Assembly (NCBI GenBank): GCA_964420115.1
Contig: CAYQQO010000036.1
Coordinates: 1-5,532 of the forward strand
Direction of reading: 5' to 3'
Length of the DNA: 5,532 bases
Source of the DNA: CAYQQO01 sp964420115
GTDB taxonomy: Bacteria; Patescibacteriota; Minisyncoccia; Portnoybacterales; UBA2143
The notes under the pieces are model-generated. The model saw only the letters and a program-made list of their open reading frames with translations, searched no databases and was not told where the DNA came from. How positions within the stretch are numbered: position 1 is the stretch's first letter; each line of letters starts with the position of its first letter. A program made the position numbers and the translations under genes. Of the stretch, positions 1-5,532 are shown piece by piece.

Positions 1-2
1 TG

Positions 3-40
3 CATACATATTCAGACCCTTAAAGAGTCCAATATGTATG
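3..40. other. Inverted repeat able to form a hairpin, upstream of the operon
   Basis: The arms catacatatt (3-12) and aatatgtatg (31-40) are perfect 10-base reverse complements, and two G-T pairs could extend them outward. Inside, gac (15-17) can pair with gtc (27-29) across a small asymmetric internal loop, leaving a short A/T-rich apical loop. No T-run follows on the + strand, so it is not a standard intrinsic terminator in that direction. A terminator for a gene on the other strand, the 3' end of an upstream transcript, or a protein-binding palindrome are all possible. It lies upstream of the proposed promoter, so it is probably not part of the operon's mRNA. Confidence 0.45.
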
Positions 41-56
41 TGAACTTATGCAGAGC

Positions 57-85
57 TTGCTTGAGGAATAAAAATAAGGTAAAAT
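57..85 (+). promoter_or_regulatory. Possible sigma-70-type promoter of the membrane protein-pheS-pheT-gyrB operon
   Basis: TAAAAT at 80-85 matches five of six bases of the -10 consensus. A weak -35 candidate, TTGCTT at 57-62, keeps only the TTG and stands 17 bases upstream, the ideal spacing. This is the only promoter candidate I see before the first gene, and no comparable site is obvious at the later gene junctions. A start point about seven bases past the -10 would fall near 91-93, only some 7-9 bases before the ATG at 100. The surrounding sequence is A-rich, so a chance match to the -10 is quite possible. Confidence 0.35.
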
Positions 86-99
86 AAAAATAACAGAAT

Positions 100-489
100 A
101 TGAATTTGTCAGCTTATTTATCCGGATTGATTTTGGTTGTGGTTTTAGCCGGGGCGTGCTTGGCGGCTATTTTAGTTTATTTAGCGCCGAATCCAACCGA
201 GCTTTTCGCCATGACTCTTTTTTACTTAAGTTTTTTTATTGTTGCCACCGGTGTTTTTACTTTAATCGGTCTTTTTATACGTCGTGTTTCCCAAAGCGGA
301 AAATTTTCTTCTTCGAAAAGCCGCGCTCTTCGGCAGATAGAAATTTCTTTCAGGCAAGGATTGCTTTTGACTTCTATTTTGGTTGCTGCTTTGGTTTTAC
401 AGAGCCAGCGCATGTTGGCTTGGTGGCATTTAATTGTTTTAGTCGGCGGGGTAAGTTTAATTGAGTGGCTCTTGAGCCATAAAGGATAA
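100..489 (+). CDS. Small four-helix integral membrane protein of unknown function
   Basis: This 129-residue protein is not one I can assign to a named family. Four hydrophobic segments are visible at about residues 6-29, 36-60, 87-101 and 106-125. Between the second and third is a strongly basic loop (R61, R62, K68, K73, R75, R78, R85). By the positive-inside rule this places the loop and both termini in the cytoplasm. A short P-N-P-T-E turn (30-34) would face outward. A paired tryptophan (W108-W109) opens the last helix. There is no signal peptidase site, cysteine pair or catalytic motif to suggest an activity. The ATG at 100 has no Shine-Dalgarno sequence at a useful distance (the nearest AAGG is about 20 bases away), so initiation may be leaderless or nearly so. 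The stop overlaps the ribosome binding site of pheS, suggesting co-transcription. The length and hydrophobic pattern make a real gene very likely, although the function stays open. Confidence 0.8.
   Translation: MNLSAYLSGLILVVVLAGACLAAILVYLAPNPTELFAMTLFYLSFFIVATGVFTLIGLFIRRVSQSGKFSSSKSRALRQIEISFRQGLLLTSILVAALVLQSQRMLAWWHLIVLVGGVSLIEWLLSHKG
482..486 (+). promoter_or_regulatory. Shine-Dalgarno sequence for pheS
   Basis: AAGGA lies in the last sense codons of the membrane protein gene, directly before its TAA stop. It is 11 bases from a TTG at 498 and 17 bases from the ATG at 504. The spacing is long for the first start and outside the usual range for the second. The site therefore argues for the TTG, while start-codon preference argues for the ATG. 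Its position within the preceding gene suggests translational coupling. Confidence 0.45.
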
Positions 490-503
490 AATTTAAATTG
501 CTT

Positions 504-1487
504 ATGTTTGATCAATTAAAATTAAAAGAAAAAGCCAAAAAAGAAATAAAAGAAGCCAGGGATTTGGAGGGTTTGGAAAAAGCTTTTAAAAAGTATTTAG
601 GCCGCAAAGGGGAGTTGACTGGAATTTTAAGATCCTTGAAAGATTTACCTAAAGAAGAGAGAAAAAAAAGGGGGCAATCAGCCAACCAAATTAAAAAGGA
701 AATCGGCAGTTTATTAGCAGAAAAAAGAGCTGTTATGGTTGGGAAGGGGGGGGCAAGTGCAAGGGAGGATTGGATTGATGTGACTGCTCCGGGGGTTTTG
801 CCTCAAATTGGCTCTCTTCATCCCCTTACATTGATAAAAAAGCAGTTGGAAGAAATTTTTCAATCAATGGGTTTTTCGGTCCTTGACGGGCCAGAGGTTG
901 AAACAGAATATTATAATTTTGACGCTTTGAATATTCCCGAGGGGCATCCAGCTAGGGATGTTGGGGATACTTTTTGGCTAAAAGACAAACCCTTGCTTTT
1001 ACGCACCCATACTTCGCCAATGCAGGCGAGATATATGGGGAAGAATAACCCTCCTTTGAGGGTTGTTGTCCCGGGCCGCTGTTTCAGGCACGAAGCAACT
1101 GACGCTTCTCATGATGTCCAGTTTTATCAAATGGAGGGGTTGATGGTCGGCAGCAATATTTCTGTAGCTGATTTTAAAGGAGTAACAGAACATTTTTTAA
1201 AGAAGTTTTTTGGCCCGGATGTCAAAATGCGTCTTAGATCAAGTTATTTCCCTTTTGTTGAGCCGGGCTTTGAAGTTGATATGAGAAGAAAAAAAGGAGA
1301 CTGGCTGGAAATTATGGGGGCAGGTATGGTCCATCAGAATGTTTTTAAGGCGGCTGGATACGTTTCAGGCCGCTGGCAGGGGTTTGCTTTTGGCGTTGGT
1401 TTGGACCGTTTGGCAATGCTCAAATATCAAGTTGACGATATTAGATTGTTTTATTCAGGTGATTTAAGATTTTTGAGGCAATTTTAA
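504..1487 (+). CDS. pheS: Phenylalanine--tRNA ligase alpha subunit
   Basis: PheS is the catalytic subunit of the cytoplasmic (alpha-beta)2 phenylalanyl-tRNA synthetase; it activates phenylalanine with ATP and transfers it to tRNA-Phe. Residues are counted from the ATG (327 aa, the usual bacterial length). Residues 1-80 are a lysine/glutamate-rich coiled-coil arm with the typical YLGRKGELT element. The class II core follows: motif 1 around 103-126 (GSLHPLT), motif 2 around 190-212 (FRHEATDASH, then QMEG) and motif 3 around 293-308 (GFAFGVGLDRLAML). The phenylalanine pocket looks complete: H169 and S171 in HTSPMQAR, Q209 and E211, F249 and F251 in FPFVEPGFEVD. A295 matches E. coli Ala294, which sets amino-acid specificity. 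I chose the ATG over an in-frame TTG at 498, which adds only two residues but lies nearer the Shine-Dalgarno sequence; this is unsettled. The stop shares one base with the pheT start. A run of eight G's at 746-753 falls in the linker between arm and core without breaking the frame. Confidence 0.97.
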   Translation: MFDQLKLKEKAKKEIKEARDLEGLEKAFKKYLGRKGELTGILRSLKDLPKEERKKRGQSANQIKKEIGSLLAEKRAVMVGKGGASAREDWIDVTAPGVLPQIGSLHPLTLIKKQLEEIFQSMGFSVLDGPEVETEYYNFDALNIPEGHPARDVGDTFWLKDKPLLLRTHTSPMQARYMGKNNPPLRVVVPGRCFRHEATDASHDVQFYQMEGLMVGSNISVADFKGVTEHFLKKFFGPDVKMRLRSSYFPFVEPGFEVDMRRKKGDWLEIMGAGMVHQNVFKAAGYVSGRWQGFAFGVGLDRLAMLKYQVDDIRLFYSGDLRFLRQF

Positions 1488-3559
1488 TGAAACTATCATA
1501 TAACTGGCTGCAATCATTTTTTAAAAAGAAACTTCCTCAGCCGGTAAAGCTGGCTGATTTGCTGACCATGCATTCATACGAAACAGAGCTTATCGGCAGG
1601 GTTGGCAATGATTATTTGTTAGAAGTTGATATTTTGCCTAATAGGGCTCATGACTCTGCCAGTCATTTGGGAGTGGCGCAGGAAATATCAGCTGTTTTGA
1701 ATTATCCCCTAACTTTGGTTGATTACGCCAAAAAGATTAAAGAAGATAAGAACCATAGAGCTGAAGATTTGGTTAAAATAGAAATTAATGATAAAAACGC
1801 TTGCCCTCGTTATACAGCTCGGGTTGTTTTAGATGTTAAAGTCGCCCCTTCTCCTAAATGGCTTGTTGAAAGATTGAAAATTTGCGGTCTGCGGCCGATT
1901 AATAACATTGTTGATATTGCTAACTATGCAATGCTTGAGACGGGCCAGCCATTGCACGCTTTTGATATGGATAAACTTTTCGGAGAAAAGCAAAAGAAAA
2001 TTCTTGTCCGCTGGGCTAAAAAAGGAGAAAAAATTGTAAGTTTAGATGATGAAAAATATGATTTAGACAATAATATTTTAGTTATTGCTGACAGCAGAAA
2101 ACCGGTGGCTGTCGCCGGCATTAAGGGAGGCAAGGAGCCGGAAATTGATAAAAAAACGAAAAGAGTTGTTCTGGAATCAGCTAATTTTTCTCCGCAAGTA
2201 ATTCGCCAAGGGTCATCAAAATTAAAGTTGGAAACAGACGCTTCTTGGCGCTTTGAACGCCAAATAGACCTGAGTTTGACAGAGGGGACTGTAAATATGG
2301 CCGCTTGGCTTATTGAAGACATTGCTAAAGGGAAGACAGCAGAAGGATTGGTTGATATTAATTACAAAAAAACAAGGAATAATAAGATCAGTTTGGATAT
2401 AAAAAAGATGAATAGTTTGCTGGGGGTGGATGTTTCTATAAAAGAGGCGGTTAATATTTTGAAGCGGCTTGGTTTTTTCGCAAGGGCGACAAACAGTAAA
2501 ATTGAAGCAATTGTTCCTTTAAAAAGATTGGATATTTTAAGCCAAGAAGATTTAATTGAAGAGATCGGTCGGCTCTACGGACTGGAAAAAATTCCCAGCA
2601 GATTGCCGGAAGCTGTTTTGATTCCTCCGCAAAGAAACGAAGATTTAGTTTATCAGAATAAAGTAAAAGACATTTTAGCCAATTTGGGTTTTTCAGAAGT
2701 CTATAATTATTCTTTTGTTTCTGAAAAGGATGTTGATTTGTATAAAAAGGAGAAAGAATTAGTAGAGGTGGCTAATTCTGTGAGCGCTGAACAAAAATAT
2801 TTGCGGCCTGATTTAACTCTTAATTTGATAAAAAATATTAATCGGAATAAAAAATATTTCAAAGATATTAAGTTGTTTGAAGTTGGCAGGGTTTTTAACC
2901 AAGGGAGCAAAAAAACAGAAATTAAAGAAACAAAGAAAATAGCGAGTATTATCGCCTTAGAAAAAAACAGCCAGAAAGGTGAAGCGGAAGAATTTTTTAT
3001 CCTCAAGGGGATAGTTGATTCTGTTTTGAACAGCTTGAGATTGAGCAATGTTTGGTATGATGAGGCAATTGGGATAAATGGCCCGCCTAGCTACATCCAT
3101 CAGGCAAGAAGAGCGGAAATAAAAGTTGGCAATGATTATTTGGGTTGGATAGGGGAAATTAATAAGGAGTTTTTAGATAAAATGGATATCGGGTTAAAGG
3201 CAGCTGCTTTTGAGCTTAATTTCGCCAAACTGGTTGAAATGGCGACAGAAGAGAGAATCTATTTACCCCCTTCTAAATATCCATCTATTGTGAGGGATAT
3301 TGCCCTTTTGGTTGAGTCGGGGACAAAGATAGTAGAAGTGCTTAATTTGATTCACGCGGCTGGCGGCAAACTGATAAAAGATATTGATTTGTTTGATATT
3401 TATGAGGGAGAAAATATCCCTGGCGGCAAAAAGAATTTGGCCTTTCATATTGTTTTCCAGTCAGACGAGCGCACTCTGACCGATAAAGAGGTTAATTCTT
3501 TGATGGGGAAAATTATTAAAACATTAGAAGAAGAAGGAGGGTGGCAAATAAGAAAATGA
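1487..3559 (+). CDS. pheT: Phenylalanine--tRNA ligase beta subunit, lacking the N-terminal tRNA-binding OB-fold domain
   Basis: PheT is the non-catalytic subunit of PheRS; it binds tRNA-Phe and removes mischarged tyrosine. The protein is 690 aa against about 795 in E. coli. The difference sits in one place: after MKLSYNWL and ADLLTMHSYETE (to about residue 35) the sequence passes through a short VGNDYLLEVD link straight to LPNRAHD (50-56). The EMAP/Trbp111-type OB fold (E. coli about 39-148) is absent. The B3/B4 editing module follows (about 100-290), with LHAFD (156-160), the glycine pair in GIKGG (211-215), E230 and TDAS (250-253), so the editing site looks intact. Next come a B5 domain (about 300-372, ending in an IEEIGRLYGLEKIP-like helix), a degenerate class II-like fold (about 385-580) and a C-terminal anticodon-binding FDX-ACB domain (about 596-685; KYPSIVRDIAL, LFDIYEG, DERTLTDKEV). 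The start overlaps the pheS stop as TAATG, with GAGG at 1475-1478 eight bases upstream. The TGA stop overlaps the gyrB ATG. Confidence 0.97.
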   Translation: MKLSYNWLQSFFKKKLPQPVKLADLLTMHSYETELIGRVGNDYLLEVDILPNRAHDSASHLGVAQEISAVLNYPLTLVDYAKKIKEDKNHRAEDLVKIEINDKNACPRYTARVVLDVKVAPSPKWLVERLKICGLRPINNIVDIANYAMLETGQPLHAFDMDKLFGEKQKKILVRWAKKGEKIVSLDDEKYDLDNNILVIADSRKPVAVAGIKGGKEPEIDKKTKRVVLESANFSPQVIRQGSSKLKLETDASWRFERQIDLSLTEGTVNMAAWLIEDIAKGKTAEGLVDINYKKTRNNKISLDIKKMNSLLGVDVSIKEAVNILKRLGFFARATNSKIEAIVPLKRLDILSQEDLIEEIGRLYGLEKIPSRLPEAVLIPPQRNEDLVYQNKVKDILANLGFSEVYNYSFVSEKDVDLYKKEKELVEVANSVSAEQKYLRPDLTLNLIKNINRNKKYFKDIKLFEVGRVFNQGSKKTEIKETKKIASIIALEKNSQKGEAEEFFILKGIVDSVLNSLRLSNVWYDEAIGINGPPSYIHQARRAEIKVGNDYLGWIGEINKEFLDKMDIGLKAAAFELNFAKLVEMATEERIYLPPSKYPSIVRDIALLVESGTKIVEVLNLIHAAGGKLIKDIDLFDIYEGENIPGGKKNLAFHIVFQSDERTLTDKEVNSLMGKIIKTLEEEGGWQIRK
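1601..1618 (+). repeat. First copy of an exact 18-bp direct repeat inside pheT
   Basis: The sequence gttggcaatgattatttg occurs here and again at 3125-3142, in the same reading frame, and encodes VGNDYL both times (residues 39-44). This copy forms the short link that replaces the missing OB-fold domain. An exact 18-base match is unlikely by chance in a window of this size, but the flanks do not match, so it may be convergence. Confidence 0.6.
3125..3142 (+). repeat. Second copy of the 18-bp direct repeat inside pheT
   Basis: This copy is identical to 1601-1618 and encodes VGNDYL at residues 547-552, ahead of GWIGEINKE. That is the normal beta-strand of the class II-like domain, which in other PheT proteins reads as a similar G-x-x-x-G-x-(I/V)-G-E strand. 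This copy therefore sits at its expected family position, whereas the first sits at the altered site. Confidence 0.6.
3534..3540 (+). promoter_or_regulatory. Strong Shine-Dalgarno sequence for gyrB, oddly spaced
   Basis: AAGGAGG is a full-length anti-16S match embedded in the C-terminal codons of pheT (E-E-G-G). It directly abuts an in-frame GTG at 3541, leaving no spacer, and lies 15 bases from the ATG at 3556. The GTG is too close to be used with this site, so the ATG is favoured although the gap is longer than usual. No other in-frame start codon lies between them. Confidence 0.6.
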
Positions 3560-5475
3560 CAGATAATAAAGAAAAAAAAGTTAGCTACGAGGCTAAGGAT
3601 ATTTATGTATTAAAAGACCTGGAGCCGGTTAGACGCCGGCCGGGTATGTATATTGGTTCAACAGGGGTTGACGGCCTTCATCATTTAATTTGGGAGGTTG
3701 TTGATAACGCTTTGGATGAAGCCATTGCCGGCTATGCTAAAAAAATTAAGATTGCTCTTTTGCCTGGCAACAGAGTAGAGGTCAGCGATGACGGGCGGGG
3801 TATTCCTGTAGACAAGCATCCTCAGACAAAAAAGTCAGCTTTAGAAACAGTTATGACCACTCTTCACGCCGGAGGCAAGTTTGGGGGGCAATCCTATAAA
3901 ATTGCCGGTGGTTTGCATGGCGTTGGTGTTTCTGTGGTTAACGCTTTGTCTAAATATTTAAAGGCAGAGGTATGCCGCAACGGCGGCAAGTATACGCAGG
4001 AATATATCAGGGGAAGAGCAAAAACAAAAGTAGTTAAAAGCGGGAAGTGTAAAAAAACAGGGACAACAATTATTTTTGATCCTGATCCGGGAGTTTTTAA
4101 AGAAATTAAATTCAGCTGGAATAAGATTCTTGAAAGATTGAGACAGCAGGCCTATTTAACCCCTGGGGTGGAAATAAAAATAATTAATGAAAGAAAGGAG
4201 CCTTCTTCAACATACACCTTCTATTTTGACGGCGGCCTTGTTTCTTATATTAATTATCTTAACCGCGATGAGGAGCCAAAGCACGAAAGTGTTTTCTTTG
4301 TTTCAAGAGAAGAACAGGATATTTTAGTTGAGGTTGCCTTTCAATATACTAATGATATTCAGGGCTATGAAGACGGCTTTGCTAATAATATTCATACTGG
4401 CGAGGGCGGTACTCATATTACCGGCTTTAGAACAGCCTTAACAAGAACGCTTAATGATTACGCCAGAAAAAATGGTTTTTTAAAAAATTCGGACGAGAAT
4501 TTAAGCGGCGATGATGTCAGGGAGGGGCTAATAGCGGCAATAAGTGTTAAAATAAGGGAGCCGCAGTTTGAGGGGCAGACAAAAGCCAGATTGGGCAATC
4601 CTGAAGCGCGGGCGGCTGTGGAAAATGTTGTTTCCGACGCATTAGAGGAGTTTTTAGAAAAGAATCCTCAAGACGCCAAGGAAATAATGGCCAAGTGTAT
4701 TTTGGCTTCCAAGGCAAGACAGGCGGCCAAGGCGGCAAGAGATACCGTTATTAGAAAAGGGGTTTTAGAGGGGCTGGCTTTGCCCGGGAAGCTGGCTGAT
4801 TGTTCAAATCGTGATCCAGCCGAATCAGAAATATATATATTGGAGGGTGATAGCGCAGGAGGCAGCGCAAAACAAGGTCGCGACAGAAAATTTCAGGCTA
4901 TTCTTCCCCTACGCGGCAAAATTCTAAATGTGGAAAAAGCGCGTTTGGACAAAGCGTTGGGCTCAAAAGAAATTAGAGCTTTGGTTATTGCTTTGGGAGC
5001 GGCTATTGCTGAAGAGTTTAACATTAATAAATTACGATATCACCGTGTTATTATTATGACTGATGCTGACGTTGACGGCGCTCACATTAGAACTCTTCTT
5101 TTAACTTTGTTTTACCGTTATTTCCCTCAGCTTGTTGAGAACGGTTATTTGTACATCGCCCAACCGCCTCTTTACCGCCTTCAGAAAGGAAAGCAAATTG
5201 AATATGGCTATACAGAGGCAGACAAAGCAGAAATTTTGTCTTCAATGGGTAAAGATGGGGTTAATGTCCAGCGTTACAAAGGTTTGGGTGAAATGAACCC
5301 AGGTGAATTATGGGAAACAACTATGGACCCTGCTAATAGGGTGATGTATCAAGTAGGCGTGGAAGACGCGCAAAAAGCAGACAAAACATTTGATGTTTTA
5401 ATGGGTGATGAGGTTTTGCCAAGAAAAAAGTTTATTCAGACGCACGCAAAGAGAGTTAAGAACTTGGATATATAA
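3556..5475 (+). CDS. gyrB: DNA gyrase subunit B
   Basis: GyrB is the ATPase and TOPRIM half of the type IIA topoisomerase that introduces negative supercoils; its partner GyrA is not in the window. From the ATG it has 639 aa, the common length for a GyrB without the roughly 165-residue E. coli-type insertion. The GHKL ATPase domain shows EVVDNALDEA (E47, N51), DDGRGIPVD (78-86) and a GGLHGVGVSVVNALS loop (118-132). The transducer carries the ATP-sensing QTK lysine (K343). The TOPRIM domain has EGDSAGG (430-436), PLRGKILNVEKA (451-462) and DADVDG (503-508), supplying the catalytic Glu and the metal-binding Asp pair. The C-terminus ends in the typical ETTMDPANR and VKNLDI segments. R141 lines up with coumarin-contacting E. 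coli Arg136, and R453 replaces Lys447 near the quinolone site, as in many bacteria. ParE is the main alternative, but a single B-type subunit with this C-terminus reads as GyrB. The start overlaps the pheT stop (ATGA), so coupled translation is likely; GTG at 3541 would add five residues. Confidence 0.95.
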   Translation: MTDNKEKKVSYEAKDIYVLKDLEPVRRRPGMYIGSTGVDGLHHLIWEVVDNALDEAIAGYAKKIKIALLPGNRVEVSDDGRGIPVDKHPQTKKSALETVMTTLHAGGKFGGQSYKIAGGLHGVGVSVVNALSKYLKAEVCRNGGKYTQEYIRGRAKTKVVKSGKCKKTGTTIIFDPDPGVFKEIKFSWNKILERLRQQAYLTPGVEIKIINERKEPSSTYTFYFDGGLVSYINYLNRDEEPKHESVFFVSREEQDILVEVAFQYTNDIQGYEDGFANNIHTGEGGTHITGFRTALTRTLNDYARKNGFLKNSDENLSGDDVREGLIAAISVKIREPQFEGQTKARLGNPEARAAVENVVSDALEEFLEKNPQDAKEIMAKCILASKARQAAKAARDTVIRKGVLEGLALPGKLADCSNRDPAESEIYILEGDSAGGSAKQGRDRKFQAILPLRGKILNVEKARLDKALGSKEIRALVIALGAAIAEEFNINKLRYHRVIIMTDADVDGAHIRTLLLTLFYRYFPQLVENGYLYIAQPPLYRLQKGKQIEYGYTEADKAEILSSMGKDGVNVQRYKGLGEMNPGELWETTMDPANRVMYQVGVEDAQKADKTFDVLMGDEVLPRKKFIQTHAKRVKNLDI

Positions 5476-5511
5476 AGAAAAAATTGACAATCCCGCGGCA
5501 ATATCCAATGT

Positions 5512-5531
5512 TTGGCATTGAGGTATGCCAA
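5512..5531. other. Short inverted repeat downstream of gyrB, at the window edge
   Basis: TTGGCAT (5512-5518) and ATGCCAA (5525-5531) form a perfect 7-base stem around a 6-base loop. A mutually exclusive stem, CAATG/CATTG (5506-5510 with 5516-5520), overlaps it. If a T-run followed beyond the window this could be the gyrB terminator; an operator is equally possible. The window stops one base later, so it cannot be decided. Confidence 0.3.
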
Positions 5532-5532
5532 C

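Noticed and set aside
156..464. Open frame of about 100 codons on the + strand inside the membrane protein gene
   Set aside because: It is a shifted-frame shadow of the 100-489 gene; its product is rich in Phe, Cys and Arg with no domain character.
222..515. Open frame on the - strand opposite the membrane protein gene
   Set aside because: It lies opposite a well-supported membrane protein and has low-complexity basic content, which is typical of an antisense shadow.
662..674. Programmed frameshift site in pheS at A8G5
   Set aside because: The zero frame already gives a full-length, conserved PheS, and I see no upstream stimulator or downstream hairpin to support a programmed shift.
1924..2322. 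Open frame of 132 codons on the - strand within pheT
   Set aside because: It lies opposite the conserved editing domain of PheT; the Ser/Phe-rich product reflects the reverse of Lys/Glu-rich coding sequence.
2707..3048. Open frame of 113 codons on the - strand within pheT
   Set aside because: It is antisense to the pheT class II-like domain, with leucine/phenylalanine/serine-rich composition and no motif.
3500..3528. Internal promoter for gyrB within the end of pheT (TTGATG at 3500-3505)
   Set aside because: No reasonable -10 hexamer lies at 16-18 bases spacing; TATTAA at 3514 is far too close.
5484..5512. Promoter based on TTGACA at 5484-5489
   Set aside because: The bases 16-18 positions downstream (around AATGTT, 5507-5512) are a poor -10 match, so only half of a promoter is supported.
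5508..5532. ATG with eight open codons at the window end (M-F-G-I-E-V-C-Q) as a possible next gene
   Set aside because: There is no Shine-Dalgarno sequence, the stretch lies in an inverted repeat, and it is too short to judge.

Overview
The window is a gene-dense, A+T-rich piece of bacterial chromosome. All four genes lie on the + strand with almost no space between them: a small four-helix membrane protein of unknown function, pheS and pheT (the alpha and beta subunits of phenylalanyl-tRNA synthetase), and gyrB (the ATPase/TOPRIM subunit of DNA gyrase). Several traits point to a reduced-genome bacterium, most likely a member of the Patescibacteria/Candidate Phyla Radiation of the Parcubacteria kind. 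These are the unusual neighbourhood, the 1-bp and 4-bp gene overlaps, a PheT without its tRNA-binding OB-fold domain, and GyrB and PheS of lean length. This placement is an inference from gene style, not a computed phylogeny. UGA terminates pheT and never appears in frame inside a gene, so the standard bacterial code fits better than the UGA=Gly code of Gracilibacteria/Absconditabacteria.

Layout. Positions 1-99 hold no gene that I can see; they contain a hairpin-forming inverted repeat (3-40) and a plausible sigma-70-like promoter (57-85) that would start transcription only a few bases before the first ATG. Positions 100-489 encode the membrane protein. pheS (504-1487, or 498 if the TTG is used) follows, with its Shine-Dalgarno sequence inside the end of the first gene. 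pheT (1487-3559) shares one base with pheS. gyrB (3556-5475) overlaps the pheT stop as ATGA. The last 57 bases hold a short inverted repeat at the window edge and no recognisable gene.

The genes read as one transcription unit. PheS and PheT form the (alpha-beta)2 synthetase that charges tRNA-Phe, and their close coupling would give equal amounts. GyrB pairs with GyrA, which is not in the window, to supercoil DNA. Its position at the end of a PheRS operon, instead of beside dnaA/recF, ties gyrase supply to a translation gene. The membrane protein has no evident link to either role. I see no mobile element, CRISPR array, tRNA or rRNA. The most notable point is the PheT architecture; the rest is ordinary housekeeping.
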